A stretch of DNA of 64,000 nt, taken from the NCBI GenBank assembly GCA_903848645.1, contig CAINGU010000042.1:1-64000 (forward strand), in the 5' to 3' direction. Source of the DNA: an uncultured cyanobacterium. GTDB taxonomy: Bacteria; Cyanobacteriota; Cyanobacteriia; Cyanobacteriales; Nostocaceae. The notes under the pieces are model-generated. The model made no database searches, had not been told where the DNA came from, and saw nothing but the letters and a program-made list of their open reading frames with translations. Both the position numbers and the translations under genes were made by a program. Shown in pieces: positions 25,852 to 33,035 of this stretch (positions are counted from its first letter, which is position 1; every line of letters starts with the position of its first letter).

Positions 25852-26466
25852 ATGATTACGTTTTATATAGAAACAGATTTTTTTATTGATTTTGCAAAAA
25901 ACCAAGATCAAGAAACTGAGAATTTAGTCTACTCTCAAAATCCTGAAGTAACAACAAGACTTAAAATAATAACTCCTGCAATTTGTTGTATGGAATCTCT
26001 ATCTGTACTAGAAAGTGAGCGCAACAGAAGTAATCGGTTTGGGGATAACCTAAAGGATGAAGTAAGAAAACTCAAAGGAGATGTTAACTCTCAATACTCT
26101 AGAGAAATTAAACGATGTCTAGAGCAAGCAATAATTAAAAATAATGAGAGAATTAATGAGATTAATACTCGTCTTTTTGACGTTTTAGAATGGGCTAAAA
26201 ATTCTGTAGAATTAATACAATTAAAACCAGATATACTCAGTGCAAGTCTGGAAAATTTACTTATTGCTGATCCTACAGACAATTTAATTTTACATTGTAT
26301 TCTTGATCATGCACAAACATCTTTAAATTCTCAGAAAGTTTTTTTGAGTGGAAATTCTAACGACTTTGGTACAAAAGAAATTAAACAAATATTACAGGAA
26401 GCAGGTATACAAAAATATTTCGCAAAAACGACAGACTTTTTAGGTTGGTTGCAGTCACAGCTTTAA
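25852..26466 (+). CDS. PIN-domain ribonuclease-like protein
   Basis: 204 residues. The acidic residues of a PIN fold appear in order: ETDFFIDFA at the N terminus, Glu in CCMESLSVLE, DPTDNLILHCILDHA, and LSGNSNDFG near the C terminus. A long central helical segment (about residues 55-120) separates the first two acidic sites from the rest. PIN domains are metal-dependent RNases common as toxins. It is 15 bp downstream of a small hypothetical gene, so the pair may be a toxin-antitoxin module of unusual type. Confidence 0.65.
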   Translation: MITFYIETDFFIDFAKNQDQETENLVYSQNPEVTTRLKIITPAICCMESLSVLESERNRSNRFGDNLKDEVRKLKGDVNSQYSREIKRCLEQAIIKNNERINEINTRLFDVLEWAKNSVELIQLKPDILSASLENLLIADPTDNLILHCILDHAQTSLNSQKVFLSGNSNDFGTKEIKQILQEAGIQKYFAKTTDFLGWLQSQL

Positions 26467-26531
26467 TGATAATTTTCACCAAACAACATTTACTATTGTT
26501 ATATTATTGAATTTTTAATTTTTAATTGCCT

Positions 26532-27200
26532 ATGCACCTCCTATTTGTTGAAGATGAATCAAAAATTGCCAACTTTGTCCAAGCTGGATTAAAGGAACAG
26601 GGTTTTGTCGTTGATTATTGCGACAATGGCAATGATGGATATACCCGCGCCATAGACAATGAATATGATGTAATTGTCTTAGATATTATGGTTCCAGGAA
26701 AGGACGGATTAGCCATTCTCAAAGGTTTACGACAAGCAGGACGCAATGTGCCAGTAATATTAGTAACTGCCCGGAATGAATTAGATGATAGACTCACAGG
26801 CTTAAATTTGGGTGCAGATGATTATATTGCTAAACCGTTTTTTGTAGAAGAATTAATTGCCCGCATTCATGCTGTAGTACGACGCACCGCAGGAGAACGG
26901 CAAAATATTCTTTGTGTTGGTCCTGTGAAATTAGATCGCATTAGTAGAGAAGCCACTTGTGATGGCAAAATAGTCGAATTAACCACCCGTGAATTTAATC
27001 TTTTAGAATACTTAATGCGTTCTCCCAGTCGAGTTTTTACCCGTACCCAAATCTTAGAACACGTTTGGGGTTATGATTTTAATCCTAATACTAATGTGGT
27101 GGATGTTTGTATTCAACGTATTCGCAAAAAAATTGAACTAATTGGCGGTTTAGGATGTATTGAAAGTGTGCGCGGTGTTGGTTATCGTTTTCGGAATTAA
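26532..27200 (+). CDS. OmpR-family response regulator
   Basis: 222 residues from the ATG at 26532. The receiver domain has acidic FVEDESKI, phospho-acceptor Asp in VIVLDIMVPGKDG, the LVTARNE Thr and the IAKPF Lys. The C terminus is a winged helix (REFNLLEYLMRSPSRVFTRTQILEHVWGYDF...RGVGYRFRN). It is followed at 4 bp by its histidine kinase. Such pairs in cyanobacteria respond to redox, metal or nutrient signals; the signal is not deducible here. Confidence 0.93.
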   Translation: MHLLFVEDESKIANFVQAGLKEQGFVVDYCDNGNDGYTRAIDNEYDVIVLDIMVPGKDGLAILKGLRQAGRNVPVILVTARNELDDRLTGLNLGADDYIAKPFFVEELIARIHAVVRRTAGERQNILCVGPVKLDRISREATCDGKIVELTTREFNLLEYLMRSPSRVFTRTQILEHVWGYDFNPNTNVVDVCIQRIRKKIELIGGLGCIESVRGVGYRFRN

Positions 27201-27204
27201 TGAG

Positions 27205-28677
27205 ATGAAATTACGTTCTTTCCGGCTGCGAATTGCTTTATTATCTGCTATTTTAGCTGGTGCATCATTAGCTAGTTTTGGAATTTTGTCTTGGTGGTTG
27301 ACTTATGAAGCTAAAATGAATCGCTTAGATGCAGAATTAGAAAATATTTTGTTGATGTTACCAGTAGAGAATATAAGGGAGTTTGATGAAACCTCTTTAT
27401 CTTCTAAATTAGGAACAAGTCCACAAACACCAATTGCTTTATTAACTAATGATCAAAATGGTCAAATATACCAATCTAGTCGCTGGCCAACTGATCTCAA
27501 TTTAACTGGTATGTGGGAGAAATTTCCCGCACCATTACCAGGTGAAAATGAACGTGAACCCACGCCATTTTTTGATCTAGGACAACCACCCCCAGATAGA
27601 CCACCAAGACCTTTCCGCCGTTCTGGAGTGCCTCCTAAGCCTAAATTTGTGACTCAACAAACAAAAACGGAAACTTGGCGGGTTGCTTTAGTAACTTTTC
27701 CAGAGACTCAAATAGCGATTCCTGCGGAGCGCTTCGCTATCGCTGTTAGTCTCAATATAGTTAATCAGGAAATGGCTGTAATAGGCAATATTTTCTTGAT
27801 TTCTATTCCTTTATCACTCTTCATAATTGCTGCTGGTTCTTGGTTTTTATCTGGTAGTGCTTTATCTCCCATTCAACAGTTAATACTTACTATTAAAAAA
27901 GTAACAGTTAATGGATTAAATCAACAAGTTCATGAAGATGTTATAGATGTAGAATTTTTAGAACTGATTCAAGTATTTAATCAAATGTTAGCACGTTTAG
28001 AACGGAGTTTTAAACAAGCATCTCGTTTTAGTGGAGACGCAGCCCATGAACTGAAAACTCCTTTAGCCATTTTACAAGGTGAATTAGAAAGGACTTTACA
28101 ACAAGTAGAAATGGGTTCGGAAGTACAACAAAGAATTGGTAATTTATTGGATGAAGTGCGACGTTTAAGTGGAATTGTGAGAAAACTTTTATTATTATCT
28201 TTAGCTGACGCTGGACAAATGAGTTTATATCGAGTGGAAGTTAATATTTCAGAAATTTTAACAGAAATGTTGGAAGATATAGAACTATTAGCCCCGGATT
28301 TGAATGTAGAAACATCTATTGCTGTGGACTTATGGGTAAATGGAGATCAAGATTTATTGATTCAGGTTTTCCAGAATCTTTTGAGTAATGCTATTAAATA
28401 CAATCTTCCCGCAGGTTGGATACAGATTCAAGCTGACCAAAAAGGAGGAAATGTATTAATAATAATTAGTAATGCTTCTGAAGATATTCCTAAAAGCGAT
28501 AGTCAACGCATTTTTGATCGTTTTCATCGCGGAGATCCATCTCGTAATAGAACAGTAGAAGGTACAGGTTTAGGACTAAGTTTAGCACGAGAAATAGTGT
28601 TAGCGCATGGAGGAAAGTTAACTTTAGATCCTACACCATCTGGACAGACTTCATTTTCTCTCAGTTTACCAAAGTGA
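27205..28677 (+). CDS. sensor histidine kinase
   Basis: 490 residues from the ATG at 27205. It has an N-terminal membrane helix (about 10-30), an extracytoplasmic loop with a Pro-rich stretch (QPPPDRPPRPFRR), a second helix near 195-215, a HAMP-like linker, the H-box FSGDAAHELKTPLAIL, the N-box LLSNAIKYN, and GTGLGLSLAREI. It is the partner of the OmpR-type regulator 4 bp upstream. Residues about 170-181 (IAIPAERFAIAV) are encoded by a palindromic repeat also found in intergenic sites of this window, so the repeat was inserted in frame. Confidence 0.92.
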   Translation: MKLRSFRLRIALLSAILAGASLASFGILSWWLTYEAKMNRLDAELENILLMLPVENIREFDETSLSSKLGTSPQTPIALLTNDQNGQIYQSSRWPTDLNLTGMWEKFPAPLPGENEREPTPFFDLGQPPPDRPPRPFRRSGVPPKPKFVTQQTKTETWRVALVTFPETQIAIPAERFAIAVSLNIVNQEMAVIGNIFLISIPLSLFIIAAGSWFLSGSALSPIQQLILTIKKVTVNGLNQQVHEDVIDVEFLELIQVFNQMLARLERSFKQASRFSGDAAHELKTPLAILQGELERTLQQVEMGSEVQQRIGNLLDEVRRLSGIVRKLLLLSLADAGQMSLYRVEVNISEILTEMLEDIELLAPDLNVETSIAVDLWVNGDQDLLIQVFQNLLSNAIKYNLPAGWIQIQADQKGGNVLIIISNASEDIPKSDSQRIFDRFHRGDPSRNRTVEGTGLGLSLAREIVLAHGGKLTLDPTPSGQTSFSLSLPK

Positions 28678-28778
28678 TAAAATTATTAAATTTATCTATC
28701 TAAATACAATTTATACTGTTAAATAGTAAATATGGACAATCCCCAATATTCCAGATCAAATGGGATTAATTACTTATT

Positions 28779-29264
28779 ATGCAAATTGATACAAATAGCT
28801 TTTCATGGTTTGATGTAGCAGATGATATCAAAGAATTATTAATATTAGCTGCACAGACTTGGGAAAATACGGAAGAATCTACAAAATATATGCAGCAAGC
28901 TTTAGCTAAAACAGGAGATAACACAGATGTTTTAGTTGCAGCTTATAGATATTTTTACTACAAAAATAATTATGTTGTCGCACTGACAACAGCAGAGAAA
29001 ATAACCGCTAAAATAAAAAAAGCGGAAAGTCTACCTGATAAATGGCAAGAACTTAAACCTATCCTAGTTCAACGTCACGAAGAACCCCAAATCAGATTAT
29101 ACTTAACTGCTTATGCTGCTTGTGGTTTGGTATTAGCTAAACTAGGAAAAATAGAGCAAGCTAAGGAAATCAGTACCAGAATTAAAGGTATTGATGACAA
29201 AAATGATTTTGGTGCTGGTATTCTTCTCGATATTTTAACTCGTCCACCAGAAGATGATGATTGA
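28779..29264 (+). CDS. helical-repeat protein, first gene of extended hyp operon
   Basis: 161 residues, all-helical, with TPR-like pieces (DNTDVLVAAYRYFYYKNNYVVALTTAEKI; LVLAKLGKIEQAKEISTRI). It sits at the head of a run of genes leading to hypF. In Anabaena and Nostoc a similar set of small genes precedes hypF and is co-transcribed with the hyp genes. Probably a protein-protein interaction factor in hydrogenase small-subunit or cluster maturation, which is inference from context. Confidence 0.68.
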   Translation: MQIDTNSFSWFDVADDIKELLILAAQTWENTEESTKYMQQALAKTGDNTDVLVAAYRYFYYKNNYVVALTTAEKITAKIKKAESLPDKWQELKPILVQRHEEPQIRLYLTAYAACGLVLAKLGKIEQAKEISTRIKGIDDKNDFGAGILLDILTRPPEDDD

Positions 29265-29313
29265 ATGTGGACTGGGGATACAGAAAAAACTAACAACGAA
29301 CAACTGAAAAACT

Positions 29314-29460
29314 ATGAATAATTGGTTATCTATCAACTTAACTGCTCATAATGCACTTTCTGCATCTAATACTGCTAATAATCCTCTTCAGCTTCCTGTA
29401 TTTCCCGGAAATGTACTTCCTAAAGTATATATTCCTATAGTTCCCTTACCAAAATATTAG
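29314..29460 (+). CDS. 48-aa hypothetical peptide of the extended hyp operon
   Basis: A 48-codon frame with ATG at 29314 and TAG at 29460, below the usual ORF cut-off. It starts MNNWLSINLTAHNALSAS and ends in a Pro/Val-rich tail (LPKVYIPIVPLPKY). It lies between the helical-repeat gene and the cupin gene in the same strand; small genes occupy the same place in Anabaena/Nostoc hyp operons. Function unknown. Confidence 0.5.
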   Translation: MNNWLSINLTAHNALSASNTANNPLQLPVFPGNVLPKVYIPIVPLPKY

Positions 29461-29481
29461 TAATTACATAGTCTAGAAATT

Positions 29482-30093
29482 ATGCAAGGTAAGGATTGGT
29501 TTGTTAGTGAAAATGGACAGCATGAAATTTGTAAATCAGCAAGATCATGGGATTTATTGCGTGATAATTATCGTCTGTACCGCTTTTTAACTGAAGTCGA
29601 AGATGTTCTGAATAATGTTGAAGATGAATCAACTCGACTCCCAGAAATTAGAATGTTGGTAAGACGGTTAATTATTAATTCCTATTGGATACAAAGTCAA
29701 TTTTCACAGCCTGATTCAAAAACAGGAATTTCGGTTTTACTGTTATATAATGAATTAGGATTTCCCTTAACTGTCCAAACAGTAACATTTGCACCAGGCA
29801 CAACTTCTAATATTCATAATCATGGAACATGGGGAGTAGTCGCAATTTTAAACGGTCAGGAAAAAAACACATTTTGGCGACGGAGTTCTCACCCAGATTT
29901 TCCTGATCAAGTTGAAAAAACAGAAGAAATAAATTTATCCTCCGGTGATATTATCAGTTTTACACCTGAGACAATACATCAAGTTCAAGCCATTGGTGAA
30001 GAACCAACGGTAACATTTAATATTTATGGAGAAACCAATCCAAAACAGAGATTTGAATTTGATGTAATTAATCATATTGCTAAGAAGTTTTAA
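29482..30093 (+). CDS. cupin protein, cysteine-dioxygenase-like
   Basis: 203 residues. The cupin motif 1 is FAPGTTSNIHNHGTWGVVAILNGQEKNTFW (His ligands in HNHG, then Glu), with motif 2 PETIHQVQAIG. This matches PF05995-like cysteine dioxygenase homologues. It may be an iron-dependent oxygenase or only a metal-binding cupin. It lies in the extended hyp operon, 21 bp after the 48-aa peptide, suggesting a role linked to hydrogenase or nitrogen-fixing cells. Confidence 0.75.
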   Translation: MQGKDWFVSENGQHEICKSARSWDLLRDNYRLYRFLTEVEDVLNNVEDESTRLPEIRMLVRRLIINSYWIQSQFSQPDSKTGISVLLLYNELGFPLTVQTVTFAPGTTSNIHNHGTWGVVAILNGQEKNTFWRRSSHPDFPDQVEKTEEINLSSGDIISFTPETIHQVQAIGEEPTVTFNIYGETNPKQRFEFDVINHIAKKF

Positions 30094-30149
30094 ATGTAGT
30101 GGCAAAAAAAGAAATAACAGATTATGCTGATAAATATTATAGAAAATAA

Positions 30150-30212
30150 GATCCCCGACTTCTAACATTAATTACTCATTTATTGACAATATATAAAAAG
30201 AAGTCGGTGTTA
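30150..30212. repeat. CCCCGACTTCT hairpin, long loop
   Basis: GATCCCCGACTTCT and AGAAGTCGGTGT form a stem with a ~37-nt loop between the cupin gene and the ArsC-like gene. Another member of the dispersed hairpin family; it may process or attenuate the operon transcript. Confidence 0.5.
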
Positions 30213-30295
30213 GTTATCAATCAAAAAAATCATCTTGAATCTGCGTTTATCTGCGTTCAATTATTTCCTATCCACAAATCCAAGGAGAAACAGCA

Positions 30296-30784
30296 ATGGC
30301 CAGAGTAATTTTCTATGAAAAACCAGGCTGTAAAGGTGGTACAAAGCAAAAAGTTTTGCTAACAGCCGCAGGTCATGAAGTAGTGGCATATAACCTATTA
30401 ACAGAACCTTGGACAGTGGAAAAATTGCGGTCATTTTTTGGCGATCGCCCGGTCATAGAATGGTTCAATAAAGCCGCACCTAGAGTAAAATCAGGAGAGG
30501 TGAATCCTGAAAATATCAACGCTGAAAATGCTTTGGTAATGATGCTTAGAGATCCTTTATTAATTCGTCGTCCATTAATACAAGTAGGGGATAAAAGAGA
30601 AGTAGGCTTTGATGTCGAGAAAATTGACGCATGGATAGGCTTAAAAGCTGTGGATGACTCTTTTAAACAAATGAGTGAAAACCTCATGCAGCAAGACCTT
30701 CAAGGCTGCGCTCATGGACATAATCACGACCACAATCATCATAAAGGGGGTTGCAAACATCACGGACAAGAACACCAGCATTAA
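30296..30784 (+). CDS. ArsC/Spx-like nitrogenase-associated protein with His-rich tail
   Basis: 162 residues. Residues about 1-115 form an ArsC-like thioredoxin fold with YEKPGCKGGTKQK (a single active Cys), LRDPLLIRRPLIQVG. This matches the nitrogenase-associated ArsC-like family (TIGR01616). The C-terminal ~28 residues are a His/Cys-rich tail (CAHGHNHDHNHHKGGCKHH), a likely Ni/Zn/Co binding site. In an operon with the Ni-inserting hypA/hypB, metal storage or delivery is a reasonable inference. RBS AAGGAGAA lies just upstream. Confidence 0.82.
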   Translation: MARVIFYEKPGCKGGTKQKVLLTAAGHEVVAYNLLTEPWTVEKLRSFFGDRPVIEWFNKAAPRVKSGEVNPENINAENALVMMLRDPLLIRRPLIQVGDKREVGFDVEKIDAWIGLKAVDDSFKQMSENLMQQDLQGCAHGHNHDHNHHKGGCKHHGQEHQH

Positions 30785-30800
30785 ATATTAAAAAGCCTCT

Positions 30801-30876
30801 CCATTACCCGCATCTTTCTTAACAATCAAAAAAATATTGATAGATATATTGTTAGGAGAAGAAAAGCGGGTAATGG
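30801..30876. terminator. long inverted repeat downstream of ArsC-like gene
   Basis: CCATTACCCGC at 30801 pairs with GCGGGTAATGG ending at 30876; a further inner stem (CTTAACAAT/ATTGTTAGG) extends it. It lies directly before the inserted toxin-antitoxin cassette, and may be the original terminator or an attenuator inside the hyp operon. Confidence 0.5.
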
Positions 30877-30880
30877 TATC

Positions 30881-30943
30881 AAGTTTTCCCATAGAGTAAA
30901 AAACTGCTATAATTAATATGTATTACTTTGTAAAAACCCAAAC
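30881..30943. repeat. left direct repeat flanking the TA cassette
   Basis: An imperfect direct repeat of 31777-31848: both share GTTTTCC-A-TAGAGTAAAAA-CTG-ATAATTAATA-TATTACTT and end near AAACCCAAA. The right copy contains the start of the NHL gene, so the left copy looks like a remnant or duplicate of that 5' region. Confidence 0.65.
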
Positions 30944-30982
30944 AGTAAACTTACTATAGTCCTTCTATTTGAGGTAAAATTT

Positions 30983-31297
30983 ATGTTACAACTACAAATT
31001 AAATCTGATTCTCCTGATGTTGAAATCGTACAAAACTTGGTTCGGTCTGCCATTGAATCCGAGATTAAAAACTTAAAACGTTCAATAGAAAAAACCAATA
31101 AATTACTAATGGAATTTGAAGCAAAATATCAGGTTTCATCAGAGTTTTTTTTCGCTAATTGGACAGCAGAAGACCTTGAAGGTGGTGACGAAGAATATGT
31201 AAGTTGGGCTGGGGAGATAAAAATTAAAAAAAAATTAACTATTTCTCTGCAAAAGTTAGAAGCAATCGAATATGTTACTCAACAATTACCAAGCTAA
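30983..31297 (+). CDS. putative antitoxin (TumA-like position)
   Basis: 104 residues beginning MLQLQIKSDSPDVEIVQNLVRSAIESEIKNLKRSIEKTNKLL, with a coiled helical centre (ETNKLLMEFEAKYQVS-type) and a short C terminus. The RBS GAGGTAAA is near ideal. It overlaps the downstream DUF6516-like gene by 26 bp, the usual arrangement of the TumA antitoxin with TumE toxin. Antitoxin role is inferred from order and size. Confidence 0.6.
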   Translation: MLQLQIKSDSPDVEIVQNLVRSAIESEIKNLKRSIEKTNKLLMEFEAKYQVSSEFFFANWTAEDLEGGDEEYVSWAGEIKIKKKLTISLQKLEAIEYVTQQLPS

Positions 31298-31670
31298 TAT
31301 CATTGCCGTTATTCAAAAATATGTGAATGAAGGATGGATTTTATCCTTTAACTTTTCGGTTGATTCCAGATCAAATTATATCGGTTTTATCCAAGGTAAT
31401 TTAGAATTTTTGCAAGGTTCGCGTCTATTTTTTAAAGAATATGTTGACCTACAAGAATCTTTTGAAAAACTTTCCTATTCATTCCATTATCAAGACTATA
31501 AAAATAACTTAATATTTCGCTATGATAATGCAAAACACAAGCCTGACTTGGGTTACACAAATCATAAACACATTAAAGATAAAATTATCCCATCTAAAAT
31601 CCCAGATATTGAACAAGTAATTTTAGAAATCATCAGCGGATACTTAAATAATCCAAAAGCAGAAATATAA
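31272..31670 (+). CDS. TumE-family (DUF6516) toxin-like protein
   Basis: 132 residues. The pattern matches DUF6516/TumE: LEFLQGSRLFFKEYVDL, SYSFHYQDYKNNLIFRYDNAKHKPDLGYTNHKHI, then an IPDIEQVILEII helix. TumE is the toxin of a toxin-antitoxin system carried on some mobile elements. It overlaps the upstream small gene by 26 bp. The pair interrupts the extended hyp operon between the ArsC-like gene and the NHL gene and is flanked by direct repeats. Confidence 0.7.
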   Translation: MLLNNYQANIIAVIQKYVNEGWILSFNFSVDSRSNYIGFIQGNLEFLQGSRLFFKEYVDLQESFEKLSYSFHYQDYKNNLIFRYDNAKHKPDLGYTNHKHIKDKIIPSKIPDIEQVILEIISGYLNNPKAEI

Positions 31671-31776
31671 TCTAACTAAATTAACTCCGCAACAAAGAAA
31701 TTATACAGGTTTTAAAAATTGTCATTGTTTTAACAGAAACTTTACGAATAATGCAGGAAATTGATAGAATTATTCC

Positions 31777-31848
31777 AGGTTTTCCACTAGAGTAAAAACT
31801 GGGATAATTAATAAATATTACTTCCTAGAACCACATTGCAAACCCAAA
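31777..31848. repeat. right direct repeat flanking the TA cassette
   Basis: Partner of 30881-30943. It contains the upstream region and TTG start (31836) of the NHL gene. Confidence 0.6.
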
Positions 31849-32996
31849 ATATCCCCCATTTACCCCTCTCCCCTGATGGTGCAAAAATAATATTAGGAAA
31901 CAATATTACACCAGAACAAATAGCAATACCGATTGCACCCACTCCGACAACAATGTTTGGCCCCCGTGCAGCTTGTTTATTATCACCAACGGGACCATTA
32001 TGGGTAGCAGATACAGGACATCATCGTTTATTAGGGTGGCAAAATTTACCCACAAAAGATCACCAACCTGCTGACTGGATAATAGGACAACCTGACTTTT
32101 TTCATGAAGGACAAAACGCTAAAAGTACGCCAGGAAAATCCACATTTAGTGTCCCTACAGGTATTTGTAAATGTGGTCATGGTTTAGCCGTTGCAGACGC
32201 TTGGAATCATCGGATTTTAATCTGGTATAATATTCCCACAGATAGTCATATTCCCGCAGATTTAGTATTAGGACAACCTAACTTTATTGATAATTTACAT
32301 AACCGAGGAAATCAACAACCTGCGGCAAATACCCTACATTGGCCCTATGGTATTTTCTATCATCAAGGTAAGCTATTTGTAGCGGATACCGGCAATCGTC
32401 GCTTATTAATTTGGAATCAATTACCCACAGCAAATGGACAACCTGCGGATATAGTTTTGGGACAACCAAATATGATATCACGCAATGAAAATGGGGGTGG
32501 TTCTCCCACCGCTGCTAGTATGCGCTGGTGTCATGATATCACCCTTTGGGAAGATAATTTAGTTGTCACAGATGCAGGTAATAACCGGGTAATGATTTGG
32601 GAAGGAATACCAACAGAAAATAATGCCCCTTGTGCGGTGGTTTTAGGACAAAAAAACTTCAATTTTGTGGAATTGAATCAAGGGGTTTATTTCCCTAGTG
32701 CTAGTAGTTTAAGTATGCCTTATGGGGTAGATGTTGCGGGGGATTGGTTAATAGTTGCAGATACAGCTAATTCCCGTTTGCTAGGATGGAAGAAACAAGA
32801 ATCTATTTTATTATTGCAAGGTGCTAATGCTGATGGTGTGATGGGACAAGATAACTTTACAAATAAAAGTGAAAATCGGAATTTTGGACTACCAACAAGA
32901 GGAAGTTTAAATTGGTGTTATGGAATTAAGGTTTGTGGAGAAACTGCGGTAGTTGCTGATTCTGGGAATAATCGCGTTTTGATTTGGAAGTTTTGA
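31836..32996 (+). CDS. NHL-repeat protein of the extended hyp operon
   Basis: 386 residues from a TTG start. Six NHL-type blades can be read: VADTGHHRLLGWQNLPT, VADAWNHRILIWYNIPT, VADTGNRRLLIWNQLPT, VTDAGNNRVMIWEGIPT, VADTANSRLLGWKK and VADSGNNRVLIWKF. NHL propellers bind proteins or ligands. A similar NHL-repeat gene (alr0693) precedes hypF in Anabaena PCC 7120. No signal peptide is seen. The start region lies in a direct repeat, so the TTG start should be treated with some caution. Confidence 0.82.
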   Translation: MQTQNIPHLPLSPDGAKIILGNNITPEQIAIPIAPTPTTMFGPRAACLLSPTGPLWVADTGHHRLLGWQNLPTKDHQPADWIIGQPDFFHEGQNAKSTPGKSTFSVPTGICKCGHGLAVADAWNHRILIWYNIPTDSHIPADLVLGQPNFIDNLHNRGNQQPAANTLHWPYGIFYHQGKLFVADTGNRRLLIWNQLPTANGQPADIVLGQPNMISRNENGGGSPTAASMRWCHDITLWEDNLVVTDAGNNRVMIWEGIPTENNAPCAVVLGQKNFNFVELNQGVYFPSASSLSMPYGVDVAGDWLIVADTANSRLLGWKKQESILLLQGANADGVMGQDNFTNKSENRNFGLPTRGSLNWCYGIKVCGETAVVADSGNNRVLIWKF

Positions 32997-33035
32997 TTTT
33001 TTCACGCAGAGACGCAGAGGCACGGAGGAGGAAGG

